Positions 29,192-36,777 of a stretch of DNA of 57,449 nt are shown in pieces (within the stretch, counting starts at the first letter, position 1; each line of letters starts with the position of its first letter). The notes beneath the pieces are model-generated. The model did not search any database. It saw only the letters and a list, made by a program, of their open reading frames with translations, and had not been told where the DNA came from. The translations under genes and the position numbers were made by a program. Source of the DNA: Streptomyces sp. DH5 (GTDB lineage: Bacteria > Actinomycetota > Actinomycetes > Streptomycetales > Streptomycetaceae); NCBI RefSeq assembly GCF_020873915.1, contig NZ_JAHWGP010000043.1, positions 1 through 57,449 on the forward strand, given 5' to 3'.

Positions 29192-29264
29192 CTCCCCCAT
29201 CAGGATTTGAACCTGAACTTAAGGGACCAAAACCCTCAGTGCTGCCTGATTACACCATGGGGGA
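29192..29264 (-). tRNA. tRNA-Gln (anticodon UUG)
   Basis: The minus strand reads a 73-base cloverleaf. The acceptor stem is TCCCCCA with TGGGGGA and discriminator G; the anticodon stem GAGGG/CCCTT closes the loop TTTTGGT, giving anticodon TTG. The T arm is CAGG-TTCAAAT-CCTG. CCA is not encoded. It decodes CAA, a rare codon at this GC content, and CAG by wobble. Confidence 0.93.
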
Positions 29265-29291
29265 TTAAACCCGACGGAACCGGACATTTGG

Positions 29292-30155
29292 TCAGGTCGC
29301 CGAGTCGGCACCCAACACTATGCCGCACCAGGAGCCTTCGATGCGACGGTACAGATCGGCGCCCTGGAGGACTTTGATCACCAAGCAGCCCCGGTACGAC
29401 TCACCCACGTTCTTCCGGACGGTCTTGGGGTTGTGCCGTTTGAGCGTCGTCTTGTTGAAGGCGCTGCGGTCGGCCCCCACGAGTCCGGCCCAGTATCGCT
29501 CCGCACCTGTCACGTCGGCGTTCTCGTGGATCATGACCGTGAACCGGAGGCGCTCGCGTTCGACTCCGAGCAGGTCCAGCCAGGCGAGGTACACCTTGAT
29601 CATGCCAGGGTCGCTGTTGACGAATGTGACGTTCTCGCGGCGGTCGTACGGCTTGTCCTTGGTGCCCTCCGCCCAGTAGAGGCCCACGCCGATCAGGAAC
29701 AGTTCACGGGCCGACAGGCCGCCGACCGCCTGTTTGGCTGCTTCCTTCGTGCGTCGTCGCTCCTCGTCCCGCACGCGCAGTTTCGCTTCCCATCCGCGTC
29801 GTGCGATGGCCGCGGCCTCCTCGGGTGTGCGTCGGCGTTCCGGCTTCGGCAGGTCCCGCACCCACAGGGACACCGAGCTCCTGGAGCAGCCGAGTTCGGC
29901 CTCGATCCGGTCGTAGGTCCAGCCCTGGAGGCGCAGCTCGCGGGCTCGGGCGCGGAGGTCGTCCTTGGCGCGCGGGCGTTTCGTCCAGGCCGGCGGCGGT
30001 TCTCCCTTCACCAGCTGGTTGAGGATGTCGTTGTTGTAGACCTTCAGCTCGTCGCGGATCTGCCGGAGGCTGTAGCCCGCCCGTCGCAGCGCCACCGCCT
30101 GGGTGCGCAGGGCTTCGAAGTCGGCGTACTTGCCGGGTGCATGTGTCACCCGCAT
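29292..30155 (-). CDS. HTH plus LAGLIDADG-like protein adjacent to tRNA-Gln
   Basis: The 287-residue protein has two helix-turn-helix-like stretches in the N-terminal half (AVALRRAGYSLRQIRDEL and ARELRLQGWTYDRIEAELGCSRSSVSLWVRDL), then a Lys/Arg/Glu-rich helix, then a C-terminal domain beginning LSARELFLIGVGLYWAEGTK. That segment resembles the first helix of LAGLIDADG homing-endonuclease-fold proteins (LxGxxLYxxEG), and the following TFVNSDPGMIKVYLAWLDLLGV fits the same fold. It could be a standalone endonuclease-like or regulatory protein. It ends 27 bases before the tRNA on the same strand. The ATG at 30155 is chosen by similarity of style; the ribosome-binding site is weak. Confidence 0.6.
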   Translation of the reverse strand: MRVTHAPGKYADFEALRTQAVALRRAGYSLRQIRDELKVYNNDILNQLVKGEPPPAWTKRPRAKDDLRARARELRLQGWTYDRIEAELGCSRSSVSLWVRDLPKPERRRTPEEAAAIARRGWEAKLRVRDEERRRTKEAAKQAVGGLSARELFLIGVGLYWAEGTKDKPYDRRENVTFVNSDPGMIKVYLAWLDLLGVERERLRFTVMIHENADVTGAERYWAGLVGADRSAFNKTTLKRHNPKTVRKNVGESYRGCLVIKVLQGADLYRRIEGSWCGIVLGADSAT

Positions 30156-30305
30156 ACCGTCCGACCGGAATGGTGCGTTCCGCAGTCGAACGGTGAGCGG
30201 TTCAGCAGTTCGAGGGATTTCGGGGCGTACCGCGTCCGATCGGTCACCGTGTGTGGTGTGGGTCGGTCGTGGAAACTCGTCGGATATCGGGTGGGGGGGC
30301 GCCCG

Positions 30306-30311
30306 TAGGGT
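30306..30311 (+). promoter_or_regulatory. Candidate -10 of a leaderless histidine-kinase message
   Basis: TAGGGT is at exactly -12 to -7 from the ATG at 30318. A GGAGG lies between them but is only one base from the ATG, too near to act as a normal ribosome-binding site. No clear -35 is seen. Confidence 0.4.
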
Positions 30312-30317
30312 GGAGGT

Positions 30318-31625
30318 ATGACCACGACGGGGGAAGAGTCGGTGGCGGCCCGGGGAGGGCCGTGGTGGTGGGAGCGGCGGCGTAGTGCCGTGCTGGACGT
30401 GGGTCTCGCGGTGGTGTCCGCGGTGGAGTGCGGTCTGGAGGGGGTGCCGTTCGCGTGGGCGGCGGGGATTCCGGTGGCCGTGGGGGTCGTGTTCGGTCTG
30501 CTGGCCGGGTCGGTGTTGCTGGTGCGGCGGCGGTGGCCGATCGCGGTGGTGTTGGTGGCGATCGCGGTGACGCCGGCGTCGATGGGTTTCCTGTTGGGGA
30601 TCGTGGGTCTGTATTCGCTGGCGGCGTCGGATGTGCCGCGGCGGTTCATCGGTTCGCTGGCCGGGATGCAGTTGGCCGCGGTGTTGATCGTGATGTTCGT
30701 GCGGATGCGGCAGGACCTGGCGCGTGAGGGTGTGGACGTCGAGGACTGGATCGTGCCGTTCGCGTCGATCACGACGGCGTTGGGGGTGACGGCTCCTCCG
30801 CTGCTGATGGGGCTGTATGTGGGGGCGCGGCGGCGGTTGATGGAGAGCTTGCGGGAGCGCGCGGACAGTCTGGAGCGGGAGCTGCAGTTGTTGGCGGAGC
30901 GGGCCGAGGAGCGGGCGGAGTGGGCCCGGGGTGAGGAGCGGACGCGGATCGCCCGTGAGATGCATGACGTGGTGGCGCACCGGGTGAGTCTGATGGTGGT
31001 GCATGCGGCGGCGTTGCAGGCGGTGGCGCGGAAGGATCCGGAGAAGGCGGTGAGGAATGCCGCGCTGGTGGGGGACATGGGGCGGCAGGCGTTGACGGAG
31101 TTGCGGGAGATGTTGGGGGTGTTGCGGTCTTCCGGGGGTGGGGGGCGGCTTCGGGAGGTGCCGTTGGCGGCGGTGGGGGTGGCGGCTGCGGCTGCGGCGT
31201 CGCGTGCGGTGGATGAGTCGGCGGGTGGGGGTGAGGGGCCGTGTCTGGCGGAGATCGAGGAGTTGGTGGGGCAGTCGGCGGCTGCGGGGATGGCGGTGGA
31301 TCTGTCGGTGGAGGGGGAGAGTCGTGTGTGTGCGCCGGAGGTGGAGTCGACGGCGTACCGGGTGGTGCAGGAGGCGTTGACGAACGTCCACAAGCATGCG
31401 GCGGGTGCGAAGACGTATGTGCGTCTGGCGTACCGGGTGTCGGAGATCGCGATGCAGGTGGAGAACGAGCCGCCGGTGGGGGCGGGGGGTGCGGCGGGGC
31501 TGCCGTCGGGGGGGAATGGTCTGGTGGGGATGAGGGAGCGGGTGTCGGCGTTGGGTGGGGTGTTCGTGTCGGGGCCGACGGATGCGGGGGGTTTTCGGGT
31601 GTCTGCGGTGATTCCGTCGTCGTAG
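30318..31625 (+). CDS. Orphan two-component sensor histidine kinase (HisKA_3)
   Basis: The 435-residue protein has four to five N-terminal membrane helices (to about residue 180), then a coiled coil, then the HisKA_3 dimerisation segment RTRIAREMHDVVAHRVSLMVVHA with the phosphoacceptor His at about residue 216, and a C-terminal ATPase domain with N-box NVHKHA and glycine-rich NGLVGMRERVSALGG. This type pairs with NarL/LuxR-class regulators. None is adjacent; the two in this window are 13 and 20 kb away. The stop is followed by the convergent SUKH-3 gene. Confidence 0.9.
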   Translation: MTTTGEESVAARGGPWWWERRRSAVLDVGLAVVSAVECGLEGVPFAWAAGIPVAVGVVFGLLAGSVLLVRRRWPIAVVLVAIAVTPASMGFLLGIVGLYSLAASDVPRRFIGSLAGMQLAAVLIVMFVRMRQDLAREGVDVEDWIVPFASITTALGVTAPPLLMGLYVGARRRLMESLRERADSLERELQLLAERAEERAEWARGEERTRIAREMHDVVAHRVSLMVVHAAALQAVARKDPEKAVRNAALVGDMGRQALTELREMLGVLRSSGGGGRLREVPLAAVGVAAAAAASRAVDESAGGGEGPCLAEIEELVGQSAAAGMAVDLSVEGESRVCAPEVESTAYRVVQEALTNVHKHAAGAKTYVRLAYRVSEIAMQVENEPPVGAGGAAGLPSGGNGLVGMRERVSALGGVFVSGPTDAGGFRVSAVIPSS

Positions 31626-31653
31626 GCCGGGGCGGCCGGTCGCGGGGGCGGGG

Positions 31654-32148
31654 TCAGCCGGCGGTGAGGCGGGTGGGCTGGATGCCGGTGATGAGGGTGG
31701 TGATGCCGTGGTCGATGGTGGGGCCGAGGTACCAGTCGCCGGTGTGGTCGAGGGCGTAGACGCGGCCTTGGGCGTCGATGGCGAGGAGTGCCTGGGTGTC
31801 GGTTTCGGCGCCGAGGGGGCTGACGTCGGTGTCGAGGGCGCGGCCGAGGTCGGCGAGGGTGCGGGCGGCGTGGAGGCCGTGGAGGGGGTCGAGGTGGAGG
31901 GTCGTGGGGGCGATCTGGCGGCCGGGTCCTGTGGGGGTGATGTGGAGTCCGCCGAATTCGGCCCAGGCTTCGACGGCGGCGGGGGAGACGGCGTGGCGGT
32001 GGCCTGCGGGTGAGGTGTGGTCGCGGAGGGTGTCGGCCCAGATCTCGGCTTGTTTGATGTCCCAGCGTCCGGGTTGCCATCCGGCGGTGCGCAGGGCTGC
32101 GTCGACGGGGATGGCGAAGCGGGTGGTAGAGGTGCGGTCGGTGTGCAT
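31654..32148 (-). CDS. SUKH-3 domain immunity-like protein
   Basis: The 164-residue protein matches the SUKH-3 family: an N-terminal helical part with LRTAGWQPGR, a central AWAEFGGLHI (the SUKH EFGG signature), LAIDAQGRVYALDHTGDWYLG and the ending THGI-type segment IDHGITTLITGI. SUKH proteins protect against nucleic-acid-attacking toxins. It lies 35 bases after a YwqJ-type deaminase on the same strand, the toxin-then-immunity order expected for a cognate pair. There is no signal peptide. The ATG at 32148 follows GAAGAG. Confidence 0.75.
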   Translation of the reverse strand: MHTDRTSTTRFAIPVDAALRTAGWQPGRWDIKQAEIWADTLRDHTSPAGHRHAVSPAAVEAWAEFGGLHITPTGPGRQIAPTTLHLDPLHGLHAARTLADLGRALDTDVSPLGAETDTQALLAIDAQGRVYALDHTGDWYLGPTIDHGITTLITGIQPTRLTAG

Positions 32149-32183
32149 CTGCTCTTCGTTCGTCGTGGTCGTGGGGTGGGGGT

Positions 32184-32714
32184 TCAGCCGTCGGTGGCGG
32201 CGGGGTCGACCGTGCGGACGCCGAAGTGGGCGGTGAGGGCGGTGCAGGCGCGGCAGGGGGGTGCGTAGCTGTCGTGGAGGGGGTCGCCGTCCTCGCGGAT
32301 GCGTCGGGTGGTGATTTTGGCTTGTTTGAGGGCTTTGCGTGCTTCGCCGTTGGTCATGGGTCTGCGTGCGGCGCGTTTGCTGCGTTGGGCGTCGGTGGTG
32401 GTGATGTGCCGGGAGATGAGGATGGTTTCGGCGCAGCGGCCGGTGAAGCGGTCGCGTTGGTCGCTGGTGAGGGTGTCGAGGAAGTCCTGGACGAGGGGGT
32501 GGAGGGTGGGGGGTGTGTCGCCGCGTGCGGGGGTGCAGGTGAGGGTGGTGCCGCGGACGGTGAGGGCGGCGGCGATGGTGGGGAGGATGCCGTCGCGGCG
32601 GTGGTGGAGGGTGGGGGTGTGGGTGGGGTCGGTGGTGCTCCAGCCGATGCGCGGGTCGCCGGTGCGGGGGGCGCCGGATGGGCCGGTGTGTGTTCCCGTT
32701 TGCGTCACGTTCAT
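32184..32714 (-). CDS. YwqJ-like deaminase domain protein
   Basis: A 176-residue standalone protein with the YwqJ-type deaminase layout: a variable N-terminus, LHPLVQDFLDTL, then GRCAETILIS (zinc Cys94 and catalytic Glu96) and, near the end, HDSYAPPCRACTALTAHFGV (zinc-binding Cys154 and Cys157). YwqJ deaminases are known as C-terminal toxin domains of polymorphic secretion systems. Here no secretion, LXG, WXG or Rhs module precedes it, so it is expected to remain in the cytoplasm. The ATG at 32714 is nine bases after GGGAGGGG. It is the first gene of a two-gene operon with SUKH-3. Confidence 0.75.
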   Translation of the reverse strand: MNVTQTGTHTGPSGAPRTGDPRIGWSTTDPTHTPTLHHRRDGILPTIAAALTVRGTTLTCTPARGDTPPTLHPLVQDFLDTLTSDQRDRFTGRCAETILISRHITTTDAQRSKRAARRPMTNGEARKALKQAKITTRRIREDGDPLHDSYAPPCRACTALTAHFGVRTVDPAATDG

Positions 32715-33065
32715 GATCGTCATCCCCTCCCGGGTGTCTCCCCGGAGGTCACAGGGTGCCAAACGGCGTGGCTGATGCGGAAGCTGGGGCGTGGCGACAC
32801 GCCCGGGTTTGGGCGGGCTGTCACGGGAGGGTGACGGTTGGTCACGGAAGCGGAGGGGTGGGTGGCCGGTGCCGGTGACCGGTGGGGGCGTACCGCATAG
32901 GCTGTCGGCACCGCGATCCATGCGGTGATCCGTGCGGTCGTGTGTGCGGGCGCTGTGGGGGTCGGGGCGGTAAGTAGTCGAGACAGACGTGAGAGTCGAT
33001 TACGTTCCGTAGCTGTCCGAAGGGGGCGGTGCGGGTCGTACAGAGTGCCGCAGGGGGCAACCGCC
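32715..33065. promoter_or_regulatory. Shared divergent control region of the toxin/immunity-like locus
   Basis: No gene is visible in these 351 bases. Phased half-sites GTCAC (32820-32824), GTGAC (32831-32835) and GTCAC (32841-32845) form two overlapping dyads about one helical turn apart. A further GTGAC is near 32875 and GTCAC near 32748. AT-richer sequence (GTCGATTACG, about 32995-33004) nearer the plus-strand gene may hold its promoter. The ribosome-binding site for 33066 is CAGGGGG. Confidence 0.5.
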
Positions 33066-34082
33066 ATGACGACAGGTCGGCTCGGGCTGGGGGCTCCTCC
33101 TGGCCGCCAGGCTGGGGGCGAGGTCGCGCCGCCGAACGCTGCCTATGCGGGGCAGGTCGTGCACTTCCCGGATCCGGTGCGGGCGGCTCGTCATCCGCGG
33201 GGGGTGCGGGTGGATGAGCGTGGTTATCCGGATTTCTCTCCTTATGCGCGTGCGGCGGTGGAGATCGCGGATCCGCCGGAGGGTTTCGGTGTCGACGAGT
33301 TGCGTCTGACGGATTACGTGTCGGCGAACGCGGCGCTGGCGGCGGACGGGCACGAGTTGTGGGACACGGTGCCGGCGGTGGCGACGCCGCACGGCTGGAC
33401 GTGGCATCACGTGGTGGCGTCGCGTCGGCTGGAGCTGGTGCCGGTCGAGGTGAAGGCGTTGCTGCGGCATCACGGTGGTGTGGCGACGGCGGTGGTGGAT
33501 CACGGGAAGCGGGGGACGCGGCCGTTGCAGGAGACGCGGCCGGCGCATTTCGGGTTGCCGAAGTCGGGTGTGGCGGTGTCGGAGTCGCAGGTGCTGGGGG
33601 TCGAGGAGGATCTCGGGTACCGGTTGCCGGGTGCGTACCGGTCGTTCCTGAAGGCGGCGGGTGGGTGTGCGCCGGTGGGGACGGCGTTGGAGGCGGAGCT
33701 GGGTCTGCTGGTGGACCAGCCGTTCTTCACGGTGCGGGACGAGGCGGCGGTCAATGACCTCGTGTATGTGAACAAGTGTCTGCGGGACCATCTCACCAAG
33801 GACTACCTGTGTGTCGCGTTCGTGCAGGGTGGTCTGCTGGCGGTGAAGGTGCGGGGTGAGCGGCAGGGTTCGGTGTGGTTCTGCGCGTACGACGACGTGC
33901 GGGACGTGGACGCGTCGTTGCCGCCTGCCGAGCGGGTGGAGCGGCTGTTGTTGTCGTGCGGTGAGGATTTCGACGTGTTCCTGTCGCGGCTCGCGGGGTC
34001 TCCGCCGGAGTTGGAGACGGTGGCGAATCTGATGGTGGACGGCGGGTTCGCGCGTGTCGTTCCGGTTTCGGCTGGGGAGTGA
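33066..34082 (+). CDS. WHH/HNH-nuclease-like domain fused to a SUKH (SMI1/KNR4) domain
   Basis: The 338-residue protein joins two modules. Residues about 45-140 resemble WHH-type nuclease toxins of the HNH/EndoVII group: VDERGYPDFSPYA, then GWTWHHVVASRRLELVPVEVKALLRHHGG (WHH at 113-115). The helix His usual after LVP is Lys130 here, so activity is uncertain. Residues about 175-330 form a SUKH-1 domain, with VSESQVLGVEEDLGYRLPGAYRSFL and the later YVNKCLRDHLTKDYLCVAF. Nuclease-like and immunity-like domains therefore share one chain. No signal peptide or membrane helix is seen. The next gene starts nine bases after the stop. Confidence 0.65.
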   Translation: MTTGRLGLGAPPGRQAGGEVAPPNAAYAGQVVHFPDPVRAARHPRGVRVDERGYPDFSPYARAAVEIADPPEGFGVDELRLTDYVSANAALAADGHELWDTVPAVATPHGWTWHHVVASRRLELVPVEVKALLRHHGGVATAVVDHGKRGTRPLQETRPAHFGLPKSGVAVSESQVLGVEEDLGYRLPGAYRSFLKAAGGCAPVGTALEAELGLLVDQPFFTVRDEAAVNDLVYVNKCLRDHLTKDYLCVAFVQGGLLAVKVRGERQGSVWFCAYDDVRDVDASLPPAERVERLLLSCGEDFDVFLSRLAGSPPELETVANLMVDGGFARVVPVSAGE

Positions 34083-34091
34083 GGCTCGGCG

Positions 34092-36710
34092 ATGGTGACG
34101 TTCGCGCAGGCGCAGGAGCGCGCCGAGGAGTGGGTCAACGGGGATGTGCCGGCGTACCAGCATCGTGAGGTGCGGGTGCGGGAGTTCGGTCTGGGGTTCG
34201 TGGTGTGGGCCGAGGACCGTGCGGAGGGGCCGCGTTCGGACGGTGGTGCGCAGCGGCTGGTGATCGCCCGGGACAGTGGTGAGGCGACGTTGTGGCCGGG
34301 GCTCTCGGTGGGTGAGGTGATCCGCCGGTACGAGGAGGAGTACGGCCGTGACGCGGCGGTGGCCGAGGCGGTGCCGGCGCCTGCGGCGCGGGTGGATCTG
34401 AATCAGACGTCGTTCTTGTTGAGTCCGCCAGAGTGGTTGCAGGAGGCGGCGGACCGGATGGGGATTCCGGACCGGCGGGGGGAGGGTTCGGGGTCGGTGG
34501 CGGTTCCGGCCGCGGATGCCGTTCCGGGTGCGGAGCCGCGGGATGTGGTGCCGGCTGGTTCGGGTGTGGAGCCGCGGGATGTGGTGCCGGCTGGTTCGGG
34601 TGTGGAGCCGCGGGATGCGGTGCCGGGCGGTTCGGGTCAGTGGGACGCCGTGCCGGGTCCGGCGGGTTCCGGTGCGGGGGCTCCGGTGCCGGGTGCGGTG
34701 GCCGGGGCCGGTGGTGGGCCGGAGTGGCCCGCCGCGGGCGGGGGTGTTTCCGGGGCGGACGGTTCCGGGGCCGGGCAGGCGACTCCGTGGGCCGGCACGG
34801 ACACCAACGCCGACGCTGGTGAGGACCGTTCCGTGCCGTTGCCGGAGACGGTGTTCGCGCAGCAGTTGGGCGAGTCGGGTGAGGAGGGGCCGGCGTCGCC
34901 CCCGGCGGCGACGGCGGAGGCGCGGACGGCGTTGATCGCGGGTGGCAGTCAGCTGCCGCCGACGGCTGTCGCGCCGGCGGTGCCGGGGTCGGCCGCGGGG
35001 CGGGGGACGCCACCGCCTCCGGCTGGTCCGGGTGTGCCGGAGCGGCCGCTCCCGTCGAACGCGGGTGACATCGCGGACGCCGCGACGAGCAAGGCGACTC
35101 CGCCGCCGCGGCGGGGCGGGGGTCCGACGACGCCGCCCCCTCCGGGTGCCCCGGGGACTCCGGGTGCGCGGCCGGGCGGCTCGCCGGCGGGCGGTCCGGC
35201 GGGCGGGTACGTGCCGACGCAGATGGTGTCGTCGCTGGGCCCGGAGGGGCCGGGTGCGCCGACTCCGCCTCCTCCCGGTGCTCCGACTCCTCCGCCCGGT
35301 GCTGCGACTCCTCCTCCCGGTGCGCCGAGCGTGCCCGGGGGTACGCCGCCGGGTGCGGTGCACCACGCGGCGACGGTGTTCGCCGACCCGGGCGGGCCGG
35401 GTGCGCCCGCACCTCCGGGGGCTCCCGGTGCTCCGGGTGCGCCCGGTGCTCCCCAGCCGCCCGGTGCTCCGGGTGCGCCCGGTGCTCCCCAGCCGCCCGG
35501 TGCCCCCGCTGCTCCCGGTGCGGCGGGGGGCGGGCGTGGGCCGGTGCACCACGCGGAGACGGTGCTGGCCGCGCCCCCGGTGGGTGGTCCCGGTGTGCCT
35601 CCGCCGTCGGCTCCGCCCGGTGTGCCGGGTGGGGTTCCCCCGGTGCCGCCGGGGGCCGTGCGGCCGCCGGGTGCGCCTCCGCAGGGTCTTCCGGGGCAGC
35701 CGCCCGCGTACGGGTATCCGCAGCAGCCGGCCGGTCGGCCGACGGTCGGCCCCGGATACCAGGCCGTGCTGCGCTACCGGGCGCAGGACGGCAGCGAGCA
35801 GCAGCTGATCCGGCGTTCGGCGCCGGGTACGCCGCATCCGGAGTGGCAGATCTTCCACGAGCTGCGCGCCATGAACGTGCCGCCGGACCAGGTGCTGGAA
35901 CTGCACACCGAGTTGGAGTCGTGCGCGCTGCCGGGTGCGTACTGTGCGCGGATGATCCGCGAGCAGTGGCCGCAGGCGCGGATCACGTCGATCGCGCCGT
36001 ACGGCACGGATCACGCGAGCCGTCAGCAGGGCATGCAGCAACTGCTGGCTCACCAGGGTGAGTTGCATCAGGTGGCGGACGGTCCGGCGCGTCCGGCGCC
36101 GGTGCGTGCGCCGGTGCCGCCGGTGCCGCCGGTGCCTCCGGTGCCGCCGGAGGCGATCGCGCAGGAGCTGGCGGGGGCGTTCGGGCCGGGGGTGTTCCGG
36201 TTCGAGCAGGCGGCGGTGTCCCGGCAGGGTGTGCCGCCGATCGTGGCGCACACGCTGGTGGTGGCGGGGCTGCCGATGGACATGGGCCCGTTCTTCTGGG
36301 CGCAGGCGCAGCCGGGCCGTCCGGTGCCGACGCTGGCGGAGCTGGCGGTGGAGCGGGGTGTGCAGGCCGCTCCGGACGCGGGGTCCTACCTGGTGATGGG
36401 CAGTGACTTCGGCAAGGCGATCTGTGTGCAGTACGGCACGGCGAACATCGTCGCGGTGCCGGTGGAGGCCGGGCCGGGCGGTGTGTCCGTGCCGCCGCAG
36501 TTCGTGAACACGGGTCTGCCGGAGTTCGCGCGGTGCCTGGCGCTGCTGGGCCGGATGTGGCGGTTGAGGTTCGGGCTGAACCAGGAACAGGCGGGCCGCT
36601 GGACGGTCGACTTCCAGGCGCAGTTGGCCGCGCTGGACCCGGCGGCGCTGGGTTCGCCGGAGAGCTGGTGGTCGGTGTTGCTGGAGCAGATGTGGGACGG
36701 GCTGCTGTGA
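34092..36710 (+). CDS. Four-part protein: Imm35-like, Pro/Gly linker, deaminase-like, SUKH-4
   Basis: The 872-residue protein begins with an Imm35/YrhB-like domain (about 1-95, FAQAQERAEEWV, FGLGFVVWAED, LVIARDSGEATLWPG). A long Pro/Gly/Ala linker (about 125-550) includes collagen-like GAP repeats. Next is a deaminase-like domain (about 555-650) with HPEW (His582, Glu584) and ESCALPGAYC (Cys611, Cys618), the HxE...C-xn-C zinc and catalytic pattern of XOO_2897-type toxin deaminases. The C-terminus (about 690-872) is SUKH-4-like (GSYLVMGSDFGKAICV, PPQFVNTGLPEFARCLALL). No export signal is seen. It is probably co-transcribed with the WHH-SUKH gene and is followed by a strong terminator. Confidence 0.65.
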   Translation: MVTFAQAQERAEEWVNGDVPAYQHREVRVREFGLGFVVWAEDRAEGPRSDGGAQRLVIARDSGEATLWPGLSVGEVIRRYEEEYGRDAAVAEAVPAPAARVDLNQTSFLLSPPEWLQEAADRMGIPDRRGEGSGSVAVPAADAVPGAEPRDVVPAGSGVEPRDVVPAGSGVEPRDAVPGGSGQWDAVPGPAGSGAGAPVPGAVAGAGGGPEWPAAGGGVSGADGSGAGQATPWAGTDTNADAGEDRSVPLPETVFAQQLGESGEEGPASPPAATAEARTALIAGGSQLPPTAVAPAVPGSAAGRGTPPPPAGPGVPERPLPSNAGDIADAATSKATPPPRRGGGPTTPPPPGAPGTPGARPGGSPAGGPAGGYVPTQMVSSLGPEGPGAPTPPPPGAPTPPPGAATPPPGAPSVPGGTPPGAVHHAATVFADPGGPGAPAPPGAPGAPGAPGAPQPPGAPGAPGAPQPPGAPAAPGAAGGGRGPVHHAETVLAAPPVGGPGVPPPSAPPGVPGGVPPVPPGAVRPPGAPPQGLPGQPPAYGYPQQPAGRPTVGPGYQAVLRYRAQDGSEQQLIRRSAPGTPHPEWQIFHELRAMNVPPDQVLELHTELESCALPGAYCARMIREQWPQARITSIAPYGTDHASRQQGMQQLLAHQGELHQVADGPARPAPVRAPVPPVPPVPPVPPEAIAQELAGAFGPGVFRFEQAAVSRQGVPPIVAHTLVVAGLPMDMGPFFWAQAQPGRPVPTLAELAVERGVQAAPDAGSYLVMGSDFGKAICVQYGTANIVAVPVEAGPGGVSVPPQFVNTGLPEFARCLALLGRMWRLRFGLNQEQAGRWTVDFQAQLAALDPAALGSPESWWSVLLEQMWDGLL
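34533..34640 (+). repeat. Three 36-bp tandem repeats in the linker
   Basis: Units at 34533, 34569 and 34605 each encode a version of EPRDVVPAGSGV. Units 1 and 2 are almost identical and unit 3 is diverged. They keep the reading frame, so copy-number change would only alter linker length. Confidence 0.85.
35424..35495 (+). repeat. Two identical 36-bp repeats encoding collagen-like GAP linker
   Basis: The units at 35424-35459 and 35460-35495 appear identical and encode PGAPGAPGAPQP. They lie inside a longer Pro/Gly stretch (about 35120-35560) of the four-part protein. Confidence 0.8.
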
Positions 36711-36743
36711 CCCGTTGTCGCTGAACCTCGCGTGAGGTCAGGA

Positions 36744-36777
36744 GCCGGGCCCGGTCGGATGGACGACCGGGCCCGGC
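36744..36777 (+). terminator. Hairpin terminator of the toxin/immunity-like operon
   Basis: GCCGGGCCCGGTCG (36744-36757) pairs perfectly with CGACCGGGCCCGGC (36764-36777) around a six-base loop, 34 bases after the stop. Confidence 0.8.

Noticed and set aside
33000-36251. 1083-codon minus-strand frame rich in Arg and His across the toxin/immunity-like locus
   Set aside because: Antisense to two genes with recognisable domains; composition is typical of a shadow frame.
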